Source: a virus. From it: a DNA stretch of 33,635 nucleotides. Position numbers and translations under genes: made by a program. The DNA lies in IMG/VR virus record IMGVR_UViG_3300037193_001246, positions 1 to 33,635 of that record; one strand, given 5' to 3'. How positions within the stretch are numbered: position 1 is the first letter of the stretch; every line of letters begins with the position of its first letter. This document shows positions 5,802 through 13,163 of this stretch, in pieces. The notes under the pieces were generated by a model, which was not told the DNA's origin, did not search any database, and saw nothing but the letters and a program-made list of their open reading frames with translations.

Positions 5802-6364
5802 CGAAGGAGTACCTGGGAGGCGGCAAGGCGGTCGGACCATCGGAGATGGAGGACGGCCGCGAGAAGCACAGCTACTCCGAGGGGAACTTCTACATCGCGA
5901 GCACGGATCGCCACCACCAGTCCGGGACGGTACGGTGGGAGGTTGGGAGGCTGCCGCGATGGCTCATCGCTGAGGTCATGCGCTGGATCGACAGTGACCT
6001 GACCCCTTATCGGACGATCCCTGACCTGGTGAGGGACGCGATCTATCACCGAACGCACCAGCTCCGAGAGTTCGAGGCGGACCCCAGCTTCGACTGGGGG
6101 GCGTATGAGACTCACCAGCGGATCCTCGAGCGGGCCCGGAAGACCCAGGAGTCCGACGCCCAGATCAAGGACATCGAGCAAGCCCTGACGTCCACGCTCT
6201 CAGCCGGCGACGTGGACGGGTACAAGGAGATCCTCGAGGACGCCACGAGGATGGTCCCCACGCTCCGCGAGCCCTTCGCGGGCCGGCTCCGTGCCACGGT
6301 CAACGCGGCCGAAGAGCACCTCTCGAAGATCCTCCACCTGCCCAGGTACCCCCAGAACGGTTAG
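5798..6364 (+). CDS. Probable ribbon-helix-helix DNA-binding protein
   Basis: The ATG overlaps the stop of the XRE gene, so the two are co-translated. In this 188-aa protein, residues about 46-86 read as a beta-strand (VRWEVGRLPRWL) followed by two helices ending YRTIPDLVRDAIYHR, the classic ribbon-helix-helix order. Residues 100-188 are helical and charged. It could act as a second regulator or a replication accessory protein. The call rests on pattern only. Confidence 0.65.
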   Translation: MTKEYLGGGKAVGPSEMEDGREKHSYSEGNFYIASTDRHHQSGTVRWEVGRLPRWLIAEVMRWIDSDLTPYRTIPDLVRDAIYHRTHQLREFEADPSFDWGAYETHQRILERARKTQESDAQIKDIEQALTSTLSAGDVDGYKEILEDATRMVPTLREPFAGRLRATVNAAEEHLSKILHLPRYPQNG

Positions 6365-6366
6365 CC

Positions 6367-7950
6367 ATGACCCAGCTTGCGCTTGACCTGCCCTGGTTCC
6401 GTGGCTTCAGGGACGCCCAGGAAGAGACGATCGAGAGGATCGTGCGGGCGTTCGAGTGGAACGACCTGGTGGTGCTGGATGCGCCGACGGGGGTGGGCAA
6501 GACCCTCATCGCTGAGGTCGTGCGGCAGCGCCTGCAGACCAGGGGGCTGTACCTGTGCAGCGACCTGACCCTGATGGATCAGTTCATCCACGACTTCCCG
6601 TATGCGATGGCGCTGAAGGGGAGGTCGAACTACACCCCGCTGGATCCCTCGCCGGACGCATGGGGACACAAGCCGACGTGCGCGGACTGCGACAAGTACG
6701 AGGACATGTGCAGCTTCTGCGACCCGACGTGGGCGTGCCCCTACGAGCAGGCGAAGATGGGAGCGTCCAGGGCGGAGCTCGCCTGCACGAACATCCAGTA
6801 CTTCCTGACTGAGTGCAACCTGGTTAGGCAGAGTAAGTTCTCGGGTCACCCGTTTGTGATACTTGACGAGTGTGATATGCTGGAGTCTCACCTGATGAAC
6901 TTCGTGGAAGTGAGTGTGACGACGAGGATGCAGAAGTACCTCGGGATCACCTGGCCCAGGAAGAAGACGGTGGAGGGGAGTTGGCCGGAGTGGTTCGAGA
7001 CCAACGTCCCCAGGGTGGAGAAGCGGTTCCAGGCCATGCCGGCTCGGAGCCTGCCCGAGAGGCGCTTCAGGACGGCTGTGGGGCGTCTGCTGCAGAGGAT
7101 GAAGGCGGTGCAGGCCACGATCGAGGACGGAGGCTGGGTGTACACGGGCTACGACCAGGGACGAATCGAGTTCCGGCCGGTGACGGTGGAAGGGATCGGT
7201 CACCCGAACCTGTGGGCGCACGGGAAGAAGTTCCTGGCGATGAGCGCCACGGTGCTGAGCCCCGAGGTGTTCGTGGAGAGCCTGGGGTGGGAGGGGAGCT
7301 GGGAGTACGTGAGCGTGCCGAGTCCGTATCCGAAGGAGAGGCGGCCGGTAAGGGTGGCGCCGGTGGCGACGATGACCCACAAGACGAAGGAAGAGGCTTG
7401 GCCGAAGATGGCGGAGGGCGTTGCGAAGGTGCTCGAGCTGCACCCGGACGAGAGGGTGCTGGTCCACACGCACAGCTACGCCCTGGCCAACTACCTGTTC
7501 AACGAGGTTCCGCTCCCTGATCGGAGGGGGTTCGTGTACCTGGACGCCGGCGAGAGAGAGGAGGCGATCCGAGGGTTCGAGGCGACAGATGCCGCTGTCC
7601 TGTACGCGAGCTCCCTCGATCGGGGATACGACGGGAAGGATGACCTGGTGAGGGTCATCGCCGTGTGCAAGCTGCCGTTTCCGAACCTGGGGGACCGGCA
7701 GGTGCAGAAGAGGCTGTACGGGACGCCTGGGGGGCAGATGTGGTACGCGACCCAGACGGCCAGGAGTCTCGTGCAGATGGCTGGAAGGGGGATGAGACAC
7801 CGAGAGGACGGGTGTGTGACGTACCTGCTGGACGGCCAGTTCATGAAGTTCTGGCGGGACTGGCGGAGAGGGCAGAAGCACAAGCTGCTGCCGGACTGGT
7901 ACACGGAGGCGCTCGAGTGGGGCGGCCCGTGGAGAAGGGAGATCGGATGA
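6367..7950 (+). CDS. XPD/DinG-like superfamily 2 helicase with Fe-S cysteines
   Basis: This 527-aa ATP-dependent 5'-3' type helicase begins 2 bases after the previous stop. Walker A APTGVGKT lies at 39-46 and the DEAH-like DECD box at 167-170. Cysteines 105, 108, 115, 118 and 124 between motifs I and II fit the 4Fe-4S domain of XPD/DinG, followed by the family-typical CPYEQAK segment. SATVLSPEVF marks motif III/IV and QMAGRGMR (470-477) is motif VI. The length is near that of compact phage members. It is the probable replicative or recombinational helicase of the operon. Confidence 0.9.
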   Translation: MTQLALDLPWFRGFRDAQEETIERIVRAFEWNDLVVLDAPTGVGKTLIAEVVRQRLQTRGLYLCSDLTLMDQFIHDFPYAMALKGRSNYTPLDPSPDAWGHKPTCADCDKYEDMCSFCDPTWACPYEQAKMGASRAELACTNIQYFLTECNLVRQSKFSGHPFVILDECDMLESHLMNFVEVSVTTRMQKYLGITWPRKKTVEGSWPEWFETNVPRVEKRFQAMPARSLPERRFRTAVGRLLQRMKAVQATIEDGGWVYTGYDQGRIEFRPVTVEGIGHPNLWAHGKKFLAMSATVLSPEVFVESLGWEGSWEYVSVPSPYPKERRPVRVAPVATMTHKTKEEAWPKMAEGVAKVLELHPDERVLVHTHSYALANYLFNEVPLPDRRGFVYLDAGEREEAIRGFEATDAAVLYASSLDRGYDGKDDLVRVIAVCKLPFPNLGDRQVQKRLYGTPGGQMWYATQTARSLVQMAGRGMRHREDGCVTYLLDGQFMKFWRDWRRGQKHKLLPDWYTEALEWGGPWRREIG

Positions 7951-8150
7951 AGCTGTTCGAGTACGTGATGATCCTGCACCCGAGCGAGAAGGAGCAGGAG
8001 GACGGGAAGCAGAGCACGCTGCTGAACGGGGGAGTGGAGCACGTGCTGGCCAACGATGAGCGGGCGGCGCTCATGCTGGCTGGCCGGCACATCCCCGAGG
8101 AGCACCTGGACAAGCTGGACCGGATCGAGGTGGCGGTTCGCCCTTTCTGA
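7947..8150 (+). CDS. Small conserved phage protein ending in RPF, frame 0 product
   Basis: ATG 7947 overlaps the helicase stop as ATGA. The 67-aa product starts MKLFEYVMI and ends EVAVRPF, with a DERAALMLAGRHIPEEHLD helix; it is probably a small alpha/beta protein. The last two sense codons, CCT TTC, lie in a C-CCT-TTC slippery heptamer (8141-8147) just before TGA. A -1 slip there would join a 58-codon open frame that ends on the next gene's start. Function is unknown, but the MKLFEY...RPF shape recurs in actinophages to my recollection. Confidence 0.8.
   Translation: MKLFEYVMILHPSEKEQEDGKQSTLLNGGVEHVLANDERAALMLAGRHIPEEHLDKLDRIEVAVRPF
8141..8147 (+). promoter_or_regulatory. Candidate -1 frameshift slippery site
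   Basis: The zero-frame reading is C CCT TTC followed directly by TGA, fitting the X-XXY-YYZ rule. A purine-rich AGGTGG lies about 9 bases upstream, the usual place for an anti-SD stimulator in bacteria. The -1 frame is then open to 8323. Confidence 0.55.
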
Positions 8151-8323
8151 GGGAGCCGACGAGGAAGGAGCTAGCTGAACAGATCTACGACGAAGGGATC
8201 ATACGGAAGCCAGACCGCTACACGTTCGCCGGCGTAACAGACAACGTGGCGTGGTCGACAGGCAACACGACGGCAGCGACGTACTACCCGGCAACATCAG
8301 TGACGACGACAAGGAGTCTGTGA
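8147..8323 (+). CDS. -1 frame extension of the preceding gene (or small separate gene)
   Basis: From CTG 8147 the -1 frame is open for 58 codons and stops at TGA 8321-8323, overlapping the next ATG as TGATG. There is no ATG, GTG or TTG near its beginning; the only internal start is a GTG that would leave about 25 residues. The sequence looks coding (LAEQIYDEGIIRKPDRYTFA, then a Thr/Ser/Tyr-rich end). The simplest reading is a 125-aa fusion made by -1 frameshift at 8141-8147. Alternatives are CTG initiation or a decayed gene. Confidence 0.55.
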   Translation: MREPTRKELAEQIYDEGIIRKPDRYTFAGVTDNVAWSTGNTTAATYYPATSVTTTRSL

Positions 8324-8991
8324 TGGCTTGGAAGGACGATGACCTCAAGGGTCAGGGTGGAGATTTCGAGTACGTCTTCTCCATCCACAAGAGCTACGCC
8401 GGCTACACGGAGTACAACGACGGGAAGACCTGCCTGCTGATCCTGGAAGGCGAGAAGGAGTACCCGTCGGGCAAGGTCGAGGACAGCCACATGTGGATCG
8501 GCGTCCCCGACAACCAGGAAGGGACCTTCGAGCCCAGGGATGGCGAGGGGACCGGGTTCCTGCACACGAGTGGTGACCCGGACAAGCGGTTCAGCCCGCA
8601 GTCGAAGATCCAGAAGTTCATCCGGTCTGCAGTGGAGGTCGGAGTGCCGCTGGAAGAGCGGGGAGACAGCTCCCTGGACGCCAGCATGTGGGCCGGGCTG
8701 AAGCTGCGGATCAAGGAAGAGCGGCAGGAAGCGAAGGTCAGGGGAGAGTCGAGGGCGTGGAACCAGCCGCTGGTGGTCGAGTACCTGGGGGAGCTCCAGG
8801 GCGGATCCACATCAAGCTCAGCGCCCTCGAGCACGAGCAATGGCTCTGGGGACGTGGAGGCTCAGGCGAGGGAGATTGCTAAGGCCGCCAACGACCCCGT
8901 GGAGTACCTCGAGCGGGCGAAGAAGGAGCTCGGCGTGGACCTGGGTCACCCGGTCATGACGAGCGAGTTCTACGCGAAGGCGAACGCGTAG
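8323..8991 (+). CDS. Recombination-operon protein, possible ssDNA-binding
   Basis: ATG 8323 has AAGGAG 6 bases upstream and overlaps the preceding -1 frame stop. The 222-aa product has an aromatic, beta-rich first half (FEYVFSIHKSYAGYTEY, LLILEGEKEY), a central helical part, a Ser/Gly-rich linker at about 165-185 and a helical C-terminus. Position between a helicase and a Cas4-like nuclease with a Sak4 ATPase suggests a single-strand-binding or annealing-associated role, but no family motif proves it. Confidence 0.8.
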   Translation: MAWKDDDLKGQGGDFEYVFSIHKSYAGYTEYNDGKTCLLILEGEKEYPSGKVEDSHMWIGVPDNQEGTFEPRDGEGTGFLHTSGDPDKRFSPQSKIQKFIRSAVEVGVPLEERGDSSLDASMWAGLKLRIKEERQEAKVRGESRAWNQPLVVEYLGELQGGSTSSSAPSSTSNGSGDVEAQAREIAKAANDPVEYLERAKKELGVDLGHPVMTSEFYAKANA

Positions 8992-9926
8992 TGAGCAGCA
9001 GGCCCGACGTCTACAGGGACGACTCGGGAACGTGGGTGTACCGAGCCTCGTCGATCGGGGGATGCACGAGATCCCTCGTAGCGGCGAGGCTCGGGATCCC
9101 ATCGGCGCCGCCGCCGGAGAGGCTGCAGGCCACGTTCGAGGAAGGCCACCGGCAGGAGGGGTTGATCGAGTCGTACCTCGAGTCGCGTGGGATGCCGGTG
9201 ATGGAGAGCCAGAAGACGGTGAGGTTTCGGGTGGACGACGACGTACTGATCGTCGGACACGTGGACGGGTTCGTGAACTTCCCCGGGCACGGGAAGTGCG
9301 TCATGGAGGGGAAGGGTCTGGGGAAGAACTACCTGCAGCAGTACGACGAAGGTGGGTTCGAGGCGATGGGCGTCGTAGGACGGAAGTACAAGTGGCAGGC
9401 GGCGATCTACATGCACGCGACGGGCCTGCCGATGGTGTACGTGGTGAGGAGCAAGATCACCGGGGAGTCGCGGGTGACGGTGATGACCGTGCCGCCGGTG
9501 AGCGAGGAAGAGATCTACTTCAAGCTCGGGCAGATCGAAGCCTTCGCCAAGAGAGATGAGTTCCCGCCGTGTGATGCGGGGTGCAGCGCGTGGACGAGCT
9601 TCTACTGGGACATCCACGACCCGGACGAGGACGTCGTGGAGGCCCCGGAGCTCGAGCCGATGCTGGATACGTACCTGAAGCTGAAGGAGGCACTGGAGGC
9701 TGATCAAGAGGTGCTCAAGCAGCTGGGGGACGAGCTCAAGAAGAGCATCGGCAAGGGGAAGACAGCGGCAGGCCCGTACACAGCGACGGTGAGTCACCGG
9801 ACCCAGCGCCGGCCGGACGTGAAGAAGCTGAAGGCAGCGCTGGGTGAGGAGTACGAGAACTACACCTACGAGACGTCGAGCACCAGCTTGACCGTGAGGA
9901 GGAGAGATGCCGCTGGTACCCCCTGA
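8991..9926 (+). CDS. Cas4/RecB-like PD-(D/E)XK nuclease
   Basis: GTG 8991 shares its G with the upstream TAG. The 311-aa protein has the nuclease motifs in order: EGHRQE (51-56), GHVDGF with D92, E106-G-K108 and Q136-x3-Y140. Together these define the RecB/Cas4 exonuclease fold acting on DNA ends with a divalent metal. C25 and the pair in PPCDAGCSAW may bind an Fe-S cluster as in Cas4, though the full four-cysteine set is not clear. Residues 225-260 form a helical hairpin. It likely works with the next gene's ATPase in recombination. Confidence 0.85.
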   Translation: MSSRPDVYRDDSGTWVYRASSIGGCTRSLVAARLGIPSAPPPERLQATFEEGHRQEGLIESYLESRGMPVMESQKTVRFRVDDDVLIVGHVDGFVNFPGHGKCVMEGKGLGKNYLQQYDEGGFEAMGVVGRKYKWQAAIYMHATGLPMVYVVRSKITGESRVTVMTVPPVSEEEIYFKLGQIEAFAKRDEFPPCDAGCSAWTSFYWDIHDPDEDVVEAPELEPMLDTYLKLKEALEADQEVLKQLGDELKKSIGKGKTAAGPYTATVSHRTQRRPDVKKLKAALGEEYENYTYETSSTSLTVRRRDAAGTP

Positions 9927-10659
9927 GGGAAGCCCTCGGGAGAAGATCCTGGTCTACGGACCGCCGAAGGTGGGGAAGACGAGCGCCCACCTGTCGATCG
10001 CTGAGATGTACCTGGCGACGGGAACGCCGGGGAGGTTCTTCGTGATCGACACCGACGACGCGATGGAAGCGATGTTGGTGGGGAGGGACCTGCCGAACGT
10101 TGAGGTGCTGACCGCGAACGAGTGGCCGGAGTACAAGGAGGCTGCGAGCAAGGCGGTCGCGCAGGCAGAGAAGGGCGACTGGATCGTGGTGGATTTCGTC
10201 GACCGCGCATGGACTGAGGTGCGGGACTGGTACATGCGTGAAGTCGCGGAGACCAACTGGGAAGAGGACGTGGTTGAGCGGGCGAGGCAGCTGAAGGAGG
10301 AGGGGAAGCTCGACAAGAAGAACCGCATGCGGCTGTACGAGGGGCTGAACTGGGACGTGATCAACCCGCAGTACAACAGCTTCATCAAGCCGCTGGTGAT
10401 CCGGACGCAGGCGAACATCTTCCTGACCTGTGAGGAGAAGGAGGTCTGGAAGGACGGGAAGCCGACGAACGAGACGACGCCTGGTGGGCAGAAGGGGCTG
10501 TCGTATCAGGTGAGGACGATCCTGAAGCTGGACAAGCTGGCGAGGGGTCGGATCATCAAGACGCAGGGGGACAGGGAGAGACCGGAGCTCAACAACGAGA
10601 CGTACGACTCGTTCGCGATGACGTACCTGTGCAAGACGGCGGGGTGGAAGATCGCATGA
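9907..10659 (+). CDS. Sak4-like RecA-fold ATPase
   Basis: The protein has 250 aa and overlaps the nuclease by 20 bases. Walker A GPPKVGKT is at 18-25, IDTDDAMEA follows the second strand, and Walker B IVVDFVD is at 93-99. The compact RecA-like core with a late ILKLDKLARG strand fits phage Sak4/AAA_24 ATPases, single-strand-annealing recombinases. Partnership with a Cas4-like nuclease is typical for such phages. Its stop overlaps the next ATG (ATGA). Confidence 0.82.
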   Translation: MPLVPPEGSPREKILVYGPPKVGKTSAHLSIAEMYLATGTPGRFFVIDTDDAMEAMLVGRDLPNVEVLTANEWPEYKEAASKAVAQAEKGDWIVVDFVDRAWTEVRDWYMREVAETNWEEDVVERARQLKEEGKLDKKNRMRLYEGLNWDVINPQYNSFIKPLVIRTQANIFLTCEEKEVWKDGKPTNETTPGGQKGLSYQVRTILKLDKLARGRIIKTQGDRERPELNNETYDSFAMTYLCKTAGWKIA

Positions 10660-10871
10660 CCGACGTGATCAAGTTCGTCTTCCAGGTGCAGAGGGATGCC
10701 TTCAAGGACGTCCCGGACGAGAACCTGATGGAGGTGCTGGCGCGCTCCCTGATGCCGGAGTGGATGGCGATGGTGAGGGAGCTCACGGCACAGGAGAAGG
10801 AGCTGAGGGAGGAAGAGCGTGAGCGGGAGTACGAACGAAACGGTAAGCCTAATGGAGCAAAGGATGAGTGA
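10656..10871 (+). CDS. Small acidic helical protein
   Basis: ATG 10656 overlaps the Sak4 stop; an upstream in-frame start at 10629 is rejected. The 71-aa product ends in a long charged helix (LTAQEKELREEEREREYERN) that may be a coiled coil. No family is recognised. It probably belongs to the recombination operon. Confidence 0.65.
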   Translation: MTDVIKFVFQVQRDAFKDVPDENLMEVLARSLMPEWMAMVRELTAQEKELREEEREREYERNGKPNGAKDE

Positions 10872-11016
10872 CCTGTTCAGCGGGCTCGTGGCGCACCAGG
10901 ACCATCAGCTCGAGGTGCAGTTCGTGAACTCCCACATCGTGGACCTGTGGTGCGGACAGTGCGGGATCAAGATCACGACGGTGGTGGAGCCGACGTGGCT
11001 GGCGATGCTGACGTGA
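10864..11016 (+). CDS. Small CxxC protein
   Basis: ATG 10864 has GGAG 6 bases upstream and overlaps the previous stop by 8 bases; ATG 10852 is an alternative. The 50-aa product has one CGQC pair in a beta-like VDLWCGQCGIKITTVVEPTW stretch, half of a zinc ribbon, and might dimerise around zinc. Function is unknown. Confidence 0.6.
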   Translation: MSDLFSGLVAHQDHQLEVQFVNSHIVDLWCGQCGIKITTVVEPTWLAMLT

Positions 11017-11093
11017 CGGGACTGTGGGTGCTGTTCTGGATCGTTCTCGGTATCGGACTGTCCATGCTCATCGCCCTGTGGTTCATGAGGTGA
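11013..11093 (+). CDS. 26-aa membrane peptide
   Basis: GTG 11013 overlaps the previous stop (GTGA) and its own TGA overlaps the next GTG (GTGA). The peptide is a single hydrophobic helix (LWVLFWIVLGIGLSMLIALWF) ending MR. Coupled overlaps on both sides make translation likely. Function is unknown. Confidence 0.6.
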   Translation: MTGLWVLFWIVLGIGLSMLIALWFMR

Positions 11094-11803
11094 GCGGCTT
11101 CCTCGTATCCCCGACCGAGCCGGCCATGCTGCGCGCGATGGGCCAGGTGAACGGGATGCCGGAGAGCTTCGGCGCCGACGTCATCTGGATGAGCGATCGG
11201 CACGGCTTGGCGGGGGTGCAGAGGAAGACGGTGAGCGACCTGATCGGGAGCGTGAGAAACGGGTTGCTGGGCCGGGAGCTCAGCGTGATGGTGAGCCGGC
11301 TGAAGTTCTCCGCCCTGGTGATCGAGGGACAGCCACGGTGGTCGAGGGATGGGGTGCTGGCGGACCAGTATCAGAACTGGACGATCGAACAGCAGGCGGG
11401 GGTCGAGTGGTGGGCGCAGAGCCAGGGCGTGTGGGTGAGCTGGACGAGAGACACAGCGGAGACGGTGACGCGGGTGGAGCACCTGAGGCGATGGCTGGAC
11501 AAGGAGAAGCACGGGAGCCTGCTGCAGCGGCCGAACGCACCGAGGAGTGAGTGGGGCACGGTGGACGATCGGACCACGGCGGTGTGGCTGATGAGCGGGA
11601 TGCCGGGGATCGGGACAGAGCTGGCGGGGAGGATCTTCGACCACTTCGGGAGGCTGCCGATCGGGTGGCTGGTGGAGTACGACGAGCTGCTGGGCGTGCC
11701 GGGGATCGGACCGAAGAAGGCTAAGCAGCTTTGGAGCGTCTTAGGGCCACCCACCAGCACACCGGCCACCCCGAACGGGAACCGGGAGACGTCCTTTGCT
11801 TGA
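11090..11803 (+). CDS. ERCC4/XPF-type nuclease with tandem HhH
   Basis: The start is GTG 11090, overlapping the 26-aa gene stop; the longer frame from 11024 would bury that gene. In the 237-aa protein, QRK at 44-46 with D50 matches the ERKxxxD active site of XPF/Mus81 nucleases with Gln for Glu. Two helix-hairpin-helix motifs follow at about 168-187 (MSGMPGIGTELAG) and 199-219 (LLGVPGIGPKKAK). These enzymes cut branched DNA, suiting recombination or fork processing. The last 83 bases overlap the convergent Rpf-like gene. Confidence 0.85.
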   Translation: MSGFLVSPTEPAMLRAMGQVNGMPESFGADVIWMSDRHGLAGVQRKTVSDLIGSVRNGLLGRELSVMVSRLKFSALVIEGQPRWSRDGVLADQYQNWTIEQQAGVEWWAQSQGVWVSWTRDTAETVTRVEHLRRWLDKEKHGSLLQRPNAPRSEWGTVDDRTTAVWLMSGMPGIGTELAGRIFDHFGRLPIGWLVEYDELLGVPGIGPKKAKQLWSVLGPPTSTPATPNGNRETSFA

Positions 11804-12206
11804 CAAGGCGCGTGGCCCACAGGATGGCTCGGGAGCGCTGGTGCTCGTAGGAGCCCTTGGGACCGCCGCCTGTAGCCGCCCAGGTGCCTGGGGCGAACTG
11901 GAAGTAGCCTACGTAGACGACGACGCCACGGACGACCTTGTCGCTTCCGTCAGCGGACTCACAGTTCGCGAGGGCGCGCCAGAAGGCGGGAGAGGTGGGG
12001 ACAGCAGGGTGGGATGGAACCTCTGCAACGTGCGCCGGTGGCGGCTTGAGAGTGGGTTTCGGCGTGGGGACGGGCGTCGGCTTGGGCGTGGCGACGGAGA
12101 CCTTGCCGGTGATGAGGCTCGCCTGAACAGGACCTTCGGTCTGCCTGACCGGAGCGGCCACCCACGCGATGAACGCGAGGACGATCGTGACCACAGCAAG
12201 GACCAC
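11721..12206 (-). CDS. Membrane-anchored Rpf-like transglycosylase
   Basis: This 161-aa protein runs against its neighbours. GTG 12206 is the only start after an in-frame TAG. Residues 1-18 form a membrane anchor or signal, 38-70 a Pro/Thr/Lys linker, and 74-150 a resuscitation-promoting-factor domain: FWRALANCES with catalytic-type E83, YVGYFQFAPGTWAATGG, and GWPVC. C82 and C150 are placed like the Rpf disulfide. It should cleave the glycan of actinobacterial walls outside the membrane, for exit or host-wall remodelling. No ribosome site or promoter is obvious. Confidence 0.75.
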   Translation of the reverse strand: MVLAVVTIVLAFIAWVAAPVRQTEGPVQASLITGKVSVATPKPTPVPTPKPTLKPPPAHVAEVPSHPAVPTSPAFWRALANCESADGSDKVVRGVVVYVGYFQFAPGTWAATGGGPKGSYEHQRSRAILWATRLVKQRTSPGSRSGWPVCWWVALRRSKAA

Positions 12207-12398
12207 AGGGGTTCTTGTTGGGATCCAGAGACGCTAGCAGGAGCACGCACCGGATTCAACCTCGGTCGCTGCGCTCCCTCGGCCCCAGACCCCGAGGAGG
12301 GAGGGGGCGGACCCGAGCAACTCCGTGTTGCCGGTCCCCCTCTCCTTTCCGGGAAGTAGTTGTGTAGCCGACGGATACAGGCGTTTGCTGAATCGGGT
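12207..12398. other. Intergenic region with hairpins
   Basis: No gene is seen in this stretch. GGACC (12309-12313) and GGTCC (12333-12337) enclose GCAAC-TCCGT-GTTGC (12317-12331), an interrupted 10-bp hairpin, and a CCTCGG/CCGAGG hairpin lies just before it. The region separates the divergent Rpf-like gene and the next plus-strand operon and may insulate their transcription. Confidence 0.5.
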
Positions 12399-12428
12399 TT
12401 GACATACTCCTGGTTGGTATGGTATGGT
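12399..12428 (+). promoter_or_regulatory. Sigma-70-type promoter
   Basis: TTGACA (12399-12404), 18 bases, then TATGGT (12423-12428). A strong AGGAGG at 12443-12448 and an ATG at 12452 follow. It would drive the small-gene and UDG operon. Confidence 0.7.
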
Positions 12429-12451
12429 GGGTTATTCGACTAGGAGGAGTT

Positions 12452-12679
12452 ATGGCCGAGAAGCTGAAGGAGTTCAAGTTCCAGACGCGGGGCCCAAGGA
12501 AGTACGACTGGGATCAGTGGATGGATGGCGAGATCTGGCGCGTGAGTCAGGGGCAGGACTTCGACCCACCCCCGAGGAACTTCCTGTCGAGCCTGCACAA
12601 CATGGCGAAGCGGAAGGGGATGAAGGTGCGCGCGAACGTGGAGGGTAACTCGGTGGTCTTCCAGTTCTACGCCGCCTGA
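12452..12679 (+). CDS. Conserved small phage protein
   Basis: The product is 75 aa; ATG 12452 is chosen over an upstream in-frame start because TAGGAGGAG lies just ahead. The pattern WDQWMDGEIWRVSQGQDF, a central helix pair and a final VVFQFY strand are typical of a widespread small actinophage protein of unknown role. It is first in its operon and so probably well expressed. TGATG couples it to the next gene. Confidence 0.75.
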   Translation: MAEKLKEFKFQTRGPRKYDWDQWMDGEIWRVSQGQDFDPPPRNFLSSLHNMAKRKGMKVRANVEGNSVVFQFYAA

Positions 12680-12849
12680 TGCAGCTGTGGTTGACGAAGC
12701 ACGAGCTACAGCTCGCCGGGATGAAGGTGAGCAACGACGGGCTGCTGATCGAGGTGGAGAAGGGCTACCGGAGGGACGTGCTGAAGCTGCTGCGGAAGAT
12801 CATCCGGGTCCTGGTGACGCCGGATCAGTGGGAGAAGGAGGGGACGTGA
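12679..12849 (+). CDS. Small basic protein
   Basis: ATG 12679 overlaps the upstream TGA (TGATG) and the final GTGA overlaps the next start. The 56-aa product is an alpha/beta peptide beginning MQLWLTKHELQLAGMKV and containing a basic helix (YRRDVLKLLRKIIRVL). Function is unknown. Confidence 0.65.
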   Translation: MQLWLTKHELQLAGMKVSNDGLLIEVEKGYRRDVLKLLRKIIRVLVTPDQWEKEGT

Positions 12850-13163
12850 CCGACGTGTACATGCGCCTGGACTACCGGGCGTACAAGCATCTGGAGGACC
12901 AGCTGAAGCGGTGGAAGGAGCTCGAGACGGTGCACACGACCGTCAGCGGCTACTACCACAAGGCGCTGAGGGTAGAGGTGGGGGACCTGACGATCGAGTT
13001 CCAGGGGCCGGCGGTACGGGAGCCGGTGAAGGAGGACGCGAAGAAGAAGGAAGCCGACATCCCGACCAAGCACTGTGGAGATCGGTTCGCTCACAGACCG
13101 CACTACCACGGGACGCCGCCCATCCCCTCGTACTGCGGGGGCCACGCCTATGACCGAACATGA
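12846..13163 (+). CDS. Small protein with C-terminal Cys/His cluster
   Basis: This 105-aa product starts at GTG 12846 (GTGA overlap). An N-terminal helix (YRAYKHLEDQLKRWKELE) is followed by a small beta unit and a tail with KHCGDRFAHRPHYHG and YCGGHAYD, a recurring phage Cys/His tail likely to bind metal. It overlaps the UDG gene by 14 bases. Function is unknown. Confidence 0.7.
   Translation: MTDVYMRLDYRAYKHLEDQLKRWKELETVHTTVSGYYHKALRVEVGDLTIEFQGPAVREPVKEDAKKKEADIPTKHCGDRFAHRPHYHGTPPIPSYCGGHAYDRT

Noticed and set aside
6865-6900. Internal promoter with TTGACG and TATGCT in the helicase gene
   Set aside because: The boxes are only about 7 bases apart and the bases encode the conserved DECD region.
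6361-7881. 506-aa open frame on the minus strand across the helicase gene
   Set aside because: It is an Arg/Pro/His/Leu-rich antisense shadow created by GC-rich codons; the plus-strand helicase has full motifs.
11796-12359. 187-aa plus-strand frame across the Rpf-like gene
   Set aside because: The opposite frame has an anchor, linker and Rpf motif in the right order; this one has no recognisable structure.
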